Part shown: piece after piece, positions 8,163 through 15,269 of the stretch
Layout: the number at the start of each line of letters is the position of its first letter
Position numbering within the stretch: position 1 is the first letter of the stretch
Source of the DNA: Actinomycetes bacterium
GTDB taxonomy: Bacteria; Actinomycetota; Thermoleophilia; Gaiellales; F1-60-MAGs149
DNA length: 34,062 bases
NCBI GenBank assembly: GCA_025360225.1
Contig: JANYCN010000034.1
Coordinates: 1 to 34,062 of the forward strand
Reading direction: 5' to 3'
Made by a program: the position numbers and the translations under genes
The notes under the pieces: generated by a model
Told to the model about the DNA's origin: nothing
Database searches by the model: none
The model's input: only the letters and a program-made list of their open reading frames with translations

Positions 8163-9310
8163 CCGCGCGCCGCGTCGCCGAGCAATGAGCGGGCGATCAC
8201 GAGGCGCTGAATCTGGCTCGTCCCCTCGTACAGCTCGGTGATCTTCGCATCGCGGTAGCAACGCTCGGCGGGAAACTCCGCCGAGTACCCGTAGCCGCCG
8301 AGGGTCTGTACGGCGACGTCGGCGGCGTCGACAGCGACGCGGCTCGCGACGAGCTTGGCCCGGGCACCAGCCTGTGCGTGGGGGAGTCCGCCGTCGCGGA
8401 GCGCCGCGGCGTGCAGCACCATCAGCCATGCTCCGTCAAGGCGGGCGGCGATCTCAGCAATCGGGAACTGCACGCCCTGGAAACGGGCGATCGGCCCGCC
8501 GAACGCCGACCGGTCCTGCGCGTAGCTGACGGCGATCTCCAGCGCCGCGCGGGCGATCCCGCAGGCCTGCGCGGCGATCGTGATCCGTCCGCCATCGAGC
8601 GTCGCGAGCGCGACCTTGAGCCCCTCGTTCTCCGTCCCGACGAGACCATCCGTCGGTACCGCAAACCCGTCGAGAACGATCTCGGCCGTGGAGGACGTGT
8701 GGAGACCGAGCTTCGGGATCTCCTTCCCGGAATCAAGGCCAACACCGCGCTCGGCGACGAACGCGGAGATCCCCCGCGCACCTGCGCCGCCCGTCCGAGC
8801 GAACACCACGAAGAGGTCGGCGAAACCTCCGTTGGTGATCCACGTCTTCGTGCCGTCAAGACGCCAGCCGCCTTGCGACCGTACGGCGCGAGCACGGATG
8901 CTCGCTGTGTCCGACCCGGCGTCTGGCTCGGTCAACGCGTACGCGCCGAGCAACGCGCCCGTCGCGAGACGCGGCAGAAACGCGGCCTGCTGCGTTGGCG
9001 TGCCGAAGCGAAGGAGCGGCGCGACGCAGAGCCCGGCATGGACGGCGACAGCAACCGAGACGCCGGCGTCGTGTCGGGCCAGTTCCTCGACGACGAGACA
9101 GAGGGAGGTGTAGTCGAGGCCCGAGCCGCCGTGCTCCTCGGGGACGATCACGCCGAGCAAGCCGATCTCGCCGAGGCGGCGGATCACGTCGAGCGGCACG
9201 TGGTGCTCGCGATCCCAGCTGGCGGCGTGGGGCGCGATCTCGCCCTCGGCGAAGGTACGAACGAGGTCTTGCACGTCACGCTGGGCGTCGGTCAGGAGCG
9301 CTGCCTCCAT
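8159..9310 (-). CDS. Acyl-CoA dehydrogenase
   Basis: A 383-residue acyl-CoA dehydrogenase of normal length, probably delivering electrons to ETF. Motifs in order: GLLGVIVPEEHGGSGLDY near the N-terminus, YALTEPDAGSDTAS in the flavin-binding middle domain, KTWITNGGFADLFVVFA, QTLGGYGYSAEFPAERCYRD and the C-terminal YEGTSQIQRLVIARSLLG. The catalytic base cannot be fixed by eye, though LYEGT gives the Glu used in short/medium-chain types. The start is ATG at 9310, sharing one base with the mutase stop (TGATG). It lies directly after an isobutyryl-CoA-mutase-like gene, which suggests it oxidises the rearranged acyl-CoA, such as butyryl- or a branched acyl-CoA. Confidence 0.9.
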   Translation of the reverse strand: MEAALLTDAQRDVQDLVRTFAEGEIAPHAASWDREHHVPLDVIRRLGEIGLLGVIVPEEHGGSGLDYTSLCLVVEELARHDAGVSVAVAVHAGLCVAPLLRFGTPTQQAAFLPRLATGALLGAYALTEPDAGSDTASIRARAVRSQGGWRLDGTKTWITNGGFADLFVVFARTGGAGARGISAFVAERGVGLDSGKEIPKLGLHTSSTAEIVLDGFAVPTDGLVGTENEGLKVALATLDGGRITIAAQACGIARAALEIAVSYAQDRSAFGGPIARFQGVQFPIAEIAARLDGAWLMVLHAAALRDGGLPHAQAGARAKLVASRVAVDAADVAVQTLGGYGYSAEFPAERCYRDAKITELYEGTSQIQRLVIARSLLGDAARG

Positions 9311-10887
9311 CAGTACCGGCCCGGGTCGCGGTAGACGCCGAACACGGTGCGGAAGACGTCGCACATCTCGCCGAGCGTGGCGCCGGCGCGGCTCGCCGCG
9401 ATCAGCGGCCCCATCACGTTCGTGTCGCCGGCGCAGGCCGCGCGCAGGTCAGCGATCGACGCCGCCCAGCGGTCCGCGTCACGGGCGACGCGATGGGCCA
9501 TGACTCGCGCGATCTGGTCGCGCTCGACGGCGGGGTCAGCGCGATGCAACGCGATCGGCGCTGGGGCATCTGACGCGAAGGCGTTGACGCCGACGATCAC
9601 CCGTTCGCCAGCATCGACCGCCTGCTGGTGTCGATAGGCGGCCTCGGCGATCTCTCCCTGAGGGTACCCCTGCTCGACCGCGACGACCATCCCGCCAAGG
9701 CGATCGATCTCGTCGATGTACGCCTGCGCCTGGGCCTCGACCTGGTCGGTCAGCTGTTCAACGAACCACGAGCCGCCGAGCGGATCGGCGACGCTCGCCG
9801 CGCCGGTCTCGTAGGCGATCACCTGCTGGGTTCGCAGCGCGATCGTGGCCGCCGCGAGGGTGGGGATGGCATAGGTCTCGTCCCACGCGTTCGTGTGCAG
9901 CGACTGCGTCCCGCCGAGCACGCCAGCGAGCGCCTCGATCGCCGTCCGCGCGATGTTCACGAGCGGGTCCTGTGCCGTCAGCGAGACGCCCGAGGTCTGG
10001 CAGTGGGTGCGCAGCAGCCAGCTGCGCGGGTCCGTCGCGCCGAACCGCTCACGCGTGATCCGCGCCCACATGCGCCGCGCGGCGCGCAGCTTCGCGATCT
10101 CCTCGAAGAGGTCGGAGTGGCAGTTGAAGAAGAACGAGAAGCGAGGCAGGAAGGCGTCCGGCTCGAGCCCTCTGCCAACCATCTCCTCGATGTAGGCGAT
10201 CCCGTCGGCGAGGGTGAACGCGAGCTCCTGGGCCGCCGTCGCGCCAGCCTCGCGGATGTGGTATCCCGAGATCGAGACGGCGTGCCAGCGCGGCATCTCG
10301 GCGGAGCAGAAGGCGATCAGGTCGCCGACGAGGCGCATTCCCGCGCGCTCCGGCACGATCCACTCCCGTTGCGCGATGTACTCCTTGAGGATGTCGGTCT
10401 GGAGCGTCCCGGCGAGCACGGCGCGGGGGATCCCGCGCTCCTCGGCGGCAGCGATGAAGAGCGCGAGCGCGACCGGCGCCGGGCCGGAGATCGTCATCGA
10501 GGTCGAGACAAGCGCAAGATCGATGTCGGCGAACAGGCGACGGAAGTCGTCGACGGTCGCGACGGAGACGCCCTCACGTCCGACCTCGCCCTCCGACAGA
10601 GCATGGTCCGGGTCGTACCCCATCAACGACGGCATGTCGAACGCCGTCGAGAGCCCCGTCTGCCCGCCGGCGAGGAGCTCGTGGAAGCGTCGGTTCGTGT
10701 CCTCCGGGGCCCCGAAGCCGGCAAACATCCTCATCGTCCACAGGCGCGACCGGTACGACTCGGGATGAAGCCCGCGGGCGAACGGGTAGCTACCCGGGTC
10801 GGGTTCCGCTTCTCGGCCACGCTGCTCCGCGTAGGTGGCGGCGAGCGGCGTCCCGGAGATGGTCGTTGTCGGCACGTCGGGCGGCAC
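9310..10887 (-). CDS. Acyl-CoA mutase large subunit, isobutyryl-CoA-mutase-like
   Basis: A 525-residue substrate-binding TIM-barrel subunit of the methylmalonyl-CoA mutase family, a B12-dependent carbon-skeleton rearrangement. It ends before any cobalamin-binding domain (no DxHxxG), so it needs a separate small subunit that is not in this window. Active-site Tyr-His is kept ([10 protein letters not shown], Tyr209-His210). Aligned by hand on the Propionibacterium enzyme, the two substrate-selecting residues are changed: Tyr89 becomes Phe55 (MRMFAGFG) and Arg207 becomes Gln173 (IAQREW). Phe/Gln is the isobutyryl-CoA mutase pattern; methylmalonyl-CoA mutase needs Tyr/Arg. The start is GTG, six bases downstream of a -10-like GATAAT, so it may be leaderless. 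First gene of the seven-gene minus-strand operon. Confidence 0.88.
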   Translation of the reverse strand: MPPDVPTTTISGTPLAATYAEQRGREAEPDPGSYPFARGLHPESYRSRLWTMRMFAGFGAPEDTNRRFHELLAGGQTGLSTAFDMPSLMGYDPDHALSEGEVGREGVSVATVDDFRRLFADIDLALVSTSMTISGPAPVALALFIAAAEERGIPRAVLAGTLQTDILKEYIAQREWIVPERAGMRLVGDLIAFCSAEMPRWHAVSISGYHIREAGATAAQELAFTLADGIAYIEEMVGRGLEPDAFLPRFSFFFNCHSDLFEEIAKLRAARRMWARITRERFGATDPRSWLLRTHCQTSGVSLTAQDPLVNIARTAIEALAGVLGGTQSLHTNAWDETYAIPTLAAATIALRTQQVIAYETGAASVADPLGGSWFVEQLTDQVEAQAQAYIDEIDRLGGMVVAVEQGYPQGEIAEAAYRHQQAVDAGERVIVGVNAFASDAPAPIALHRADPAVERDQIARVMAHRVARDADRWAASIADLRAACAGDTNVMGPLIAASRAGATLGEMCDVFRTVFGVYRDPGRY

Positions 10888-10899
10888 ATCTCGATTATC
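10885..10899 (-). promoter_or_regulatory. Candidate leaderless promoter for the mutase operon
   Basis: On the minus strand GATAAT (10899-10894) stands six bases before the GTG start (10887-10885), the spacing at which transcription would begin at or next to the start codon. No Shine-Dalgarno sequence and no good -35 are visible. It matches the arrangement at three nearby plus-strand genes. Confidence 0.4.
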
Positions 10900-10961
10900 T
10901 CCGATCCGCCCCGCCGCGCGCTCCCCCCGCCGCGACCGCCATGGCGGTGGTCGCGCGACGT

Positions 10962-10976
10962 CATACTCCTGAGGTG
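10962..10976 (+). promoter_or_regulatory. Candidate leaderless promoter before the pgsA-like gene
   Basis: CATACT (10962-10967) is followed by six bases and GTG (10974). No ribosome-binding sequence precedes this GTG. No clear -35 element is seen, so support is the -10 form and spacing only. Confidence 0.35.
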
Positions 10977-11534
10977 GAGGAGGCCGAGACGATCGCGACG
11001 CGTGGCGTGGTGCACCATCTCCCGAACGCGCTGACGGCGGCGCGGCTGCTCGCGATCCCGTTCTTCGTCGTGCTCGAGCTCGATGCCCGCGGTGGCCACT
11101 CTTGGCCGGCCGGCCTGCTCTTCGCGGCGGCCTCGCTGACTGACTGGTTTGACGGCTACCTCGCGCGACGCTTGAACGTGTCGTCCCGCTTTGGCCGCCT
11201 TGCCGACCCGCTCGCCGACCGGCTGCTGATCGGGGCGGCAGTGCTGCTCCTGTGGCATAACAACCGCGTCCCGCTGCTCGTTCTCGCGCTCGTCATCGGG
11301 CGCGACCTGATCCTGATCGGTGGCTTCTCCGTCGCTGCCGACCGGGGCTACGAGCTCAGCGTTCTCTATCTCGGTAAGACGGCGACCTTCGTGCTGATGA
11401 TGGGGCTCGGGCTGATCATGTTCTCCCACCCGGGCGCGACCGTTCCCGACGTCGTGCTCGACGTTGGCGTCGTCCTGTCTCTCGCCGCCGGCGCCGTCTA
11501 CGTCGTGACCGTCGGGCGTCGCCTGCGCACCTAA
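10974..11534 (+). CDS. CDP-alcohol phosphatidyltransferase (PgsA-like)
   Basis: About 186 residues, an integral membrane enzyme that transfers a phosphatidyl group from CDP-diacylglycerol to an alcohol, probably glycerol 3-phosphate, in phospholipid synthesis. The CDP-OH-P signature is complete: DGYLAR, then G, then ADPLAD (D-G-x2-A-R-x8-G-x3-D-x3-D). Several hydrophobic helices follow. The N-terminal [10 protein letters not shown] is typical of PgsA. GTG 10974 is preferred because of the -10 six bases upstream; ATG 10941 is an in-frame alternative adding 11 residues. The gene is divergent from the mutase operon. In mycobacteria a pgsA paralogue also lies a few genes upstream of garA and the MerR gene, as here, which supports the assignment; the exact alcohol is not certain. 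Confidence 0.85.
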   Translation: MEEAETIATRGVVHHLPNALTAARLLAIPFFVVLELDARGGHSWPAGLLFAAASLTDWFDGYLARRLNVSSRFGRLADPLADRLLIGAAVLLLWHNNRVPLLVLALVIGRDLILIGGFSVAADRGYELSVLYLGKTATFVLMMGLGLIMFSHPGATVPDVVLDVGVVLSLAAGAVYVVTVGRRLRT

Positions 11535-11548
11535 CCCTCAACTCTGTC

Positions 11549-11577
11549 TTGAAGCTTCCTGCATCTGCAGGTATGCT
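11549..11577 (+). promoter_or_regulatory. Sigma-70-type promoter before the RsiG-like gene
   Basis: TTGAAG (11549-11554), 17 bases, then TATGCT (11572-11577) form a good housekeeping promoter. A perfect inverted repeat, CCTGCA-TC-TGCAGG, fills the spacer (11557-11570) and could be an operator. Transcription would begin at about 11584-11585, on the GTG at 11585, which suggests a leaderless message. Confidence 0.6.
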
Positions 11578-11584
11578 GAGCGTG

Positions 11585-12073
11585 GTGACAAGCGAACCCG
11601 ATCCCACGCTCACTGACGACGACGTCCGCGAGCGCCTACGTGCCGCGCGGCGAGCGGAGGAGGACCTCTCGTTCCAACGGCGCATCCTGCACGGGCGCAT
11701 CGACGTCGTGCGGAGCGAGATCCTTGCCCGGGTCGACCGGGGGCGCGGCGTTGACCACGTCGTCGGTGACCTCGACGATCTCGTTGCTCGCCTCAAGGAG
11801 GCGTTGACGCACAAGGGGCCGCCGCCAATCGAGGCCGAGCTAGCGGAGTTCGGTCACGCCGACGACGGGGCAGGCGCGCCAGTCACCGTCGAGGACGAGC
11901 TTCCCGACCTGACCGAGCTGAGCGACTCCGACCTCGCGGGGCTCGTCCGCTCGCTCGGTGACGAGGAGCGGCGTACCTCAGCCGAACGACAGGAGCTACA
12001 CCGCGCGCTCGACGTGCTGCGGGCGAGCCACGTTGCGCGCCTGCAGAAGAAGTTCGCAGGCGACGGAGGCTGA
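11585..12073 (+). CDS. rsiG: RsiG-like c-di-GMP-responsive anti-sigma factor
   Basis: About 162 residues, mostly two long charged helices with a loop between, the shape of RsiG, which in Streptomyces uses c-di-GMP to hold sigma-WhiG inactive. The RsiG ligand signature is E-x3-S-x2-R-x3-Q-x3-D on each helix. Here it is seen twice with His for Gln: Glu25, Ser29, Arg32, His36, Asp40 (EEDLSFQRRILHGRID) and Glu128, Ser132, Arg135, His139, Asp143 (ERRTSAERQELHRALD). Two motif copies suggest it works as a monomer, as in Streptomyces, rather than as the one-motif homodimer described from Rubrobacter. GTG 11585 is chosen because the promoter -10 ends seven bases before it; the longer frame would start inside the -35. 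Four WhiG/FliA-type promoters further along the window are its plausible indirect targets. Confidence 0.8.
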   Translation: MTSEPDPTLTDDDVRERLRAARRAEEDLSFQRRILHGRIDVVRSEILARVDRGRGVDHVVGDLDDLVARLKEALTHKGPPPIEAELAEFGHADDGAGAPVTVEDELPDLTELSDSDLAGLVRSLGDEERRTSAERQELHRALDVLRASHVARLQKKFAGDGG

Positions 12074-12077
12074 CGTC

Positions 12078-12527
12078 ATGTTCTGCGGCGAGTGTGGGTT
12101 TCAGAACGGCGATGCCGCGAACTTCTGCTCGAAGTGTGGCTCGATGCTCGATCCAGACGAGGTCGCCGGCCAGACGACGGTGCTGTTTGGGGCAGGCGAC
12201 GTCGATGCCGCCGCGGCCGCCGCTGACGCCGCCGACCGCCCGACGCTCCTGATCCGCTCGGGCGGCGGTCGCGCCGGCGAGCACCTGCCGCTCCAGGCAG
12301 CGCGGGAGACGATCGGACGGGCGACGGAGGCTGACCTGTTCCTCGACGACGTGACGGTGTCGCGCGAGCATGCCGCGATCGAGCGCGAGCGCGACGGGTT
12401 CTACATCCGCGACCTCGGATCGCTGAACGGCACGTACGTGAACCGCTTGCGCGTCTCGCGCCAACGTCTCACCGACGGTGACGAGGTGCAGGTCGGAAAG
12501 TTCAAGCTGACCTTCCTGGAGCGCTGA
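12078..12527 (+). CDS. Zinc-ribbon FHA protein, GarA/OdhI-like
   Basis: 149 residues. An N-terminal zinc ribbon (Cys3, Cys6, Cys17, Cys20) is followed by a linker with TTVLF at 33-37, then a forkhead-associated domain at about 57-149 with the phosphothreonine-binding residues GR (80-81), S-R-x-H (95-98) and LNGTYVN (116-122). The FHA domain closely resembles mycobacterial GarA (DDVTVSR, GSLNGTYVN, GDEVQVGKF). GarA is a phospho-switch that inhibits 2-oxoglutarate dehydrogenase and glutamate enzymes until its N-terminal ETTS motif is phosphorylated; TTVLF may be the equivalent, but the zinc ribbon is not part of GarA. ATG 12078 has GGAGG nine bases upstream. It precedes the MerR gene as garA precedes Rv1828. 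Confidence 0.82.
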   Translation: MFCGECGFQNGDAANFCSKCGSMLDPDEVAGQTTVLFGAGDVDAAAAAADAADRPTLLIRSGGGRAGEHLPLQAARETIGRATEADLFLDDVTVSREHAAIERERDGFYIRDLGSLNGTYVNRLRVSRQRLTDGDEVQVGKFKLTFLER

Positions 12528-13207
12528 TGACGACGAACAGCGCCACCAAGCCTCTGACGATCGGCACCGTCTGTCGCACGCTGCGTGACGAGTTCGATGA
12601 CGTCTCGATCTCGAAGATCCGCTTCCTCGAGGACCAGGGGCTGCTGACGCCGCGCCGGTCTCCGGGCGGGTACCGCCAGTACGGCGTCGAGGAGGTCGAT
12701 CGCCTGCGGACGATCCTCCGGCTCCAGCGTGACGAGTTCCTGCCGCTGCGGGTCATCCGCGAGGAGCTCGCGACGGGCATCGCCGCACCCGACCGTCCCG
12801 CACGGCGGCGTGCGACGGCCGGCGGGGACGGCGCTCGGCGCTACGCCCGCGACGACCTGATCGCAGAGACGGCTGCCGACGGCGAGCTGGTGGACGAGCT
12901 CGCCGAGTTCGGGCTGATCGTCCCTGCGGCGAGCGACCGGCAGTACGGCGACGTCGACGTCGAGATCGTCCGTCTGGCGATGCAGCTCGCGCCCTTCGGG
13001 CTCGGACCCCGTCACCTGCGCCAGTTCCACGCCGCGGTCACGCGGGCGTCGGGGATGCTCGAGGGCGTCGTCTCGCCGGCGCTGCGCTCGCGCAACACCG
13101 ACCGCCGCGAAGCGGGACTTGACGATCTCTCCGCGCTCGCACGCATCTCCGCCGATCTCGCCGAACGGTTCCTGGTGCGCGAGGTGCTGAGCGCTGCCGG
13201 TGGCTGA
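12527..13207 (+). CDS. ftsR: MerR-family regulator, FtsR-like
   Basis: 226 residues. The N-terminal MerR winged helix (LTIGTVCRTLRDEFDDVSIS, then IRFLEDQGLLTPRRSPGGYRQY) matches the actinobacterial Rv1828/FtsR group, including the acidic insertion after the first helix. FtsR activates ftsZ in Corynebacterium. The C-terminal half (about 105-226) is helical, with an FGLGPRHLRQFH segment also characteristic of the group, and no metal-binding Cys pair typical of classical MerR sensors. Its ATG overlaps the FHA gene stop by one base (TGATG). The pair FHA-MerR is conserved across Actinobacteria, which supports the name; the target here is not shown. Confidence 0.82.
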   Translation: MTTNSATKPLTIGTVCRTLRDEFDDVSISKIRFLEDQGLLTPRRSPGGYRQYGVEEVDRLRTILRLQRDEFLPLRVIREELATGIAAPDRPARRRATAGGDGARRYARDDLIAETAADGELVDELAEFGLIVPAASDRQYGDVDVEIVRLAMQLAPFGLGPRHLRQFHAAVTRASGMLEGVVSPALRSRNTDRREAGLDDLSALARISADLAERFLVREVLSAAGG

Positions 13208-13970
13208 CGCGCCTGCCCGGTTCACCGGCTGGCACGTTGCCGTCACCGGGGCAGGGACCGGCATCGGTCGCGCGATCGCGGAGCGGCTCTCTCGGGAGGG
13301 CGCGGCGCTGACGCTGATCGGTCGTGACCGTGCCCGCCTCTCCGCCGTCGCTGAGGCCGTCGCCGCGCACGCGACACCGTGTGACATTCGCGACCGCACC
13401 GCGCTCGACGCGACCTTCGCCGCCGCAGCCTCGGAGCGCGGCCCGTTCCACGCCGTCGTCGCGAGCGCCGGGGCAGGCGGTGGAAACGTCCCTGGCCCCA
13501 ACGACCGGTTTGACGATCTGATCGCGACGAACCTGACCGGGACATACAACACGGTACGAGCTGCTCAGCGCTCCCTCTCCCCGGCCGACGGCACCCGTCA
13601 CGTGGTCGTGATCGCCTCCATCCTGGCGCGGATCGGCGTGCCGGGCTACACCGGCTATTGCGCCTCCAAGGCCGGGCTTCTTGGCCTCGTGCGAGCGCTG
13701 GCCGCCGAGCTTGCTGAGGAGGCCGTGCAGGTGAACGCGATCTGCCCTGGATGGGTCGACACGGAGATGGCGTGGGAGGGCATCGACGCGATGGCGAACG
13801 GGCGCGGGATCAGCCGTGAGGAGGCGCTCGCGGACGCGATGACGAGCGTCCCGCTCGGCCGGATGTCCCGTCCAGCCGACATCGCCGGCACCGTTGCGTG
13901 GCTCCTGTCAGAGGACGCGAGAGGTGTAACCGGGCAGTCGATCGATGTCAACGGTGGGGCGTGGATGTAA
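13200..13970 (+). CDS. Short-chain dehydrogenase/reductase
   Basis: 256 residues of the classical SDR family, NAD(P)H-dependent. Seen are the cofactor loop TGAGTGIGR, the structural NLTGTYN, catalytic Ser in VVIASIL, the Tyr-x3-Lys of YTGYCASK, the PG of NAICPGWVDTEM, and a C-terminal SIDVNGGAWM. This resembles 3-oxoacyl-ACP reductases and 3-hydroxyacyl-CoA dehydrogenases. The start is GTG at 13200, overlapping the MerR gene by eight bases, so it is co-transcribed with it. The substrate is not deducible; SDRs of this length include many alcohol, sugar and ketoacyl enzymes. Confidence 0.88.
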   Translation: MADAPARFTGWHVAVTGAGTGIGRAIAERLSREGAALTLIGRDRARLSAVAEAVAAHATPCDIRDRTALDATFAAAASERGPFHAVVASAGAGGGNVPGPNDRFDDLIATNLTGTYNTVRAAQRSLSPADGTRHVVVIASILARIGVPGYTGYCASKAGLLGLVRALAAELAEEAVQVNAICPGWVDTEMAWEGIDAMANGRGISREEALADAMTSVPLGRMSRPADIAGTVAWLLSEDARGVTGQSIDVNGGAWM

Positions 13971-13974
13971 TGGG

Positions 13975-13989
13975 TACGCTTCGCGCGTG
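13975..13989 (+). promoter_or_regulatory. Candidate leaderless promoter for apt
   Basis: TACGCT (13975-13980) lies six bases before the apt GTG (13987), and no ribosome-binding sequence is present. A -35 is not evident. It repeats the spacing seen before the mutase, pgsA-like and rsiG genes. Confidence 0.35.
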
Positions 13990-14511
13990 ACCGACCTCCG
14001 TAGCCTCATCCGTGACGTTCCCGGTTTTCCCCGTGCCGGGATCGTGTTCAAGGACGTCATGCCGCTCCTCGCAGACGCCGGCGCGCTCCGTGCGACGGTC
14101 GAGGAGCTCGCGGCGTTCGCACGGCCGCTGGCGCCTGACATCATCCTCGGCGCCGAGGCACGCGGGTTCATCTGTGGCGCAGCGCTCGCGTACGAGCTCG
14201 GCGTCGGTTTCTGCGCTGCACGAAAGCCAGGAAAGCTCCCAGCGTCAACGGTTCGGGCCACCTACGCGCTCGAGTACGGCACCGACTCGCTGGAGCTGCA
14301 CGCCGACGCGTTTCCGGCCGGCAGCCGCGTCCTGATCCACGATGACCTGCTCGCTACCGGCGGGACGGCCAAGGCGAAGGTCGACCTCGTTCAGCAGCTC
14401 GGCGGCGTCGTGGTCGGCGCGGCGTTCATCGTCGAGCTTGCGTTCCTCGGCGGGCGGCCGGCGCTCGCGCCCGTCCCGGTGCACAGCCTGATCGCGTACG
14501 ACGGGGAGTGA
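13987..14511 (+). CDS. apt: Adenine phosphoribosyltransferase
   Basis: 174 residues. It converts adenine and PRPP to AMP in purine salvage. The PRPP-binding loop VLIHDDLLATGGTA is at 115-128. LRSLIRDVPGFPRAGIVFKD at the N-terminus, GAEARGFI and ARKPGKLP are Apt hallmarks. Length agrees with the family (about 170-180). GTG 13987 starts the conserved N-terminus; the longer frame upstream overlaps the SDR gene and is not conserved-looking. The gene lies 16 bases after the SDR stop and overlaps the next gene by four bases. Confidence 0.93.
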   Translation: MTDLRSLIRDVPGFPRAGIVFKDVMPLLADAGALRATVEELAAFARPLAPDIILGAEARGFICGAALAYELGVGFCAARKPGKLPASTVRATYALEYGTDSLELHADAFPAGSRVLIHDDLLATGGTAKAKVDLVQQLGGVVVGAAFIVELAFLGGRPALAPVPVHSLIAYDGE

Positions 14512-14942
14512 TCCGGCCCGGCCGACCGACGGACGCGGCCGCGATCCACGCGCTCGCCGCGATCTACGGGTCGGAGCTGACGGCGGCAGGCCTCGAGGCT
14601 CCTCCGCTCGACAACGAGTGGCGCTCCTGGCTAACCCGACGGATCGCCGCCGGCGACGTGCGCGTCGCTGCGTCCGGGGAGGAGCTGGTCGGCTACATCG
14701 TCTGGCAGGCACGGTCGCGGCCGACCGGCCGTCTTCTCGTCGTGAGCGACCTGTACGTCCGCAGCCAGGAACGAGGCAACCGGCGGGGCAGCGGCCTGCT
14801 CGCCCGAGCGCTCGATCGTGCACGGGCCGACGGGCTGCGCGAGATCGAGCTCGCCGACGGCCTCCGGGACGTTGCAGCAAGCGCGCTGCTGCGAAGCTTC
14901 GGCTTCGCCGCGAGCGAGGGACGCCTCGTCTGGCGCACCTGA
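14508..14942 (+). CDS. GNAT-family N-acetyltransferase
   Basis: 144 residues. The acetyl-CoA-binding motif A is visible as LYVRSQERGNRRGSGLL (R-x-x-R-x-G-x-G form), preceded by the beta-strand LLVVSDLYV and followed by LLRSFGF of motif B. The start GTG overlaps the apt stop as GTGA, so it is translationally coupled. The acceptor substrate is not known. It is the last gene of the plus-strand group and is followed by a large inverted-repeat element that may end transcription. Confidence 0.8.
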   Translation: MIRPGRPTDAAAIHALAAIYGSELTAAGLEAPPLDNEWRSWLTRRIAAGDVRVAASGEELVGYIVWQARSRPTGRLLVVSDLYVRSQERGNRRGSGLLARALDRARADGLREIELADGLRDVAASALLRSFGFAASEGRLVWRT

Positions 14943-15031
14943 GGGCTCCTCGTGGTGTGATTGTCAAATGGCATGGTCATCGGGTGTCTGGAGCGAGCGG
15001 AGCGTTGCGCGTCACGCAGGGGTTGCCGATC

Positions 15032-15057
15032 GCGGGCGTGCTGGATAGCACGCCCGC
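15032..15057. terminator. Perfect 11-bp hairpin inside the inverted-repeat element
   Basis: GCGGGCGTGCT, a GGAT loop, and AGCACGCCCGC pair perfectly. No T-run follows on either strand. Being between convergent genes it may terminate in both directions, but it could equally be part of a repeat element. Confidence 0.4.
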
Positions 15058-15063
15058 TCGCAC

Positions 15064-15091
15064 GCGTGTCAAGGCGAAGGCCTTGACACGC
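15064..15091. terminator. Second perfect 11-bp hairpin inside the element
   Basis: GCGTGTCAAGG, a CGAAGG loop and CCTTGACACGC pair perfectly, starting seven bases after the previous hairpin. There is no T-run. Same interpretation as its neighbour. Confidence 0.4.
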
Positions 15092-15269
15092 TAAGCGCAA
15101 GCGGCGCGCGACGCTCCCGCGAAGCCCACGAGCCGGCACGCTGAGCGGGCCGGATCGTGGTCGCCGCAGCCCGCTGGCGGAGCCAGCCGACGGGTGGCAG
15201 AGCCGGCAAGCGCAGGACGATCCAGGCAGTCGGACGACCACGCCATCTCACAATCAGACCACGAGCAGG

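Larger units (their letters stand above)
14949..15265. repeat. 317-bp non-coding element with 30-bp terminal inverted repeats
   Basis: Occupies almost all of the 327-base gap between two convergent genes. Bases 14949-14978 are the imperfect reverse complement of 15236-15265 (26 of 30 match by hand), and weaker complementarity continues inwards (for example GTGTCTGGAGCG against CTGCCTGGATCG read from the other end, 9 of 12). Inside are strong hairpins at 15032-15057 and 15064-15091 and shorter ones near 15133-15153 and 15173-15187. No credible ORF, transposase fragment or clear target-site duplication was seen. It could be a MITE-like mobile remnant, a REP-type palindromic element, or a structured RNA and bidirectional terminator. 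Confidence 0.6.

Noticed and set aside
9628-11034. 468-codon plus-strand open frame opposite the mutase gene
   Set aside because: Low-complexity Arg/Gly composition and no motifs; it is antisense to a well-supported gene.
14949-15265. Insertion sequence or CRISPR array
   Set aside because: No transposase remnant, no regular direct repeats with spacers, and no clear target-site duplication.
14943-15269. tRNA, tmRNA or RNase P RNA in the gap
   Set aside because: No cloverleaf with CCA-end geometry and none of the conserved core sequences of those RNAs could be found by eye.
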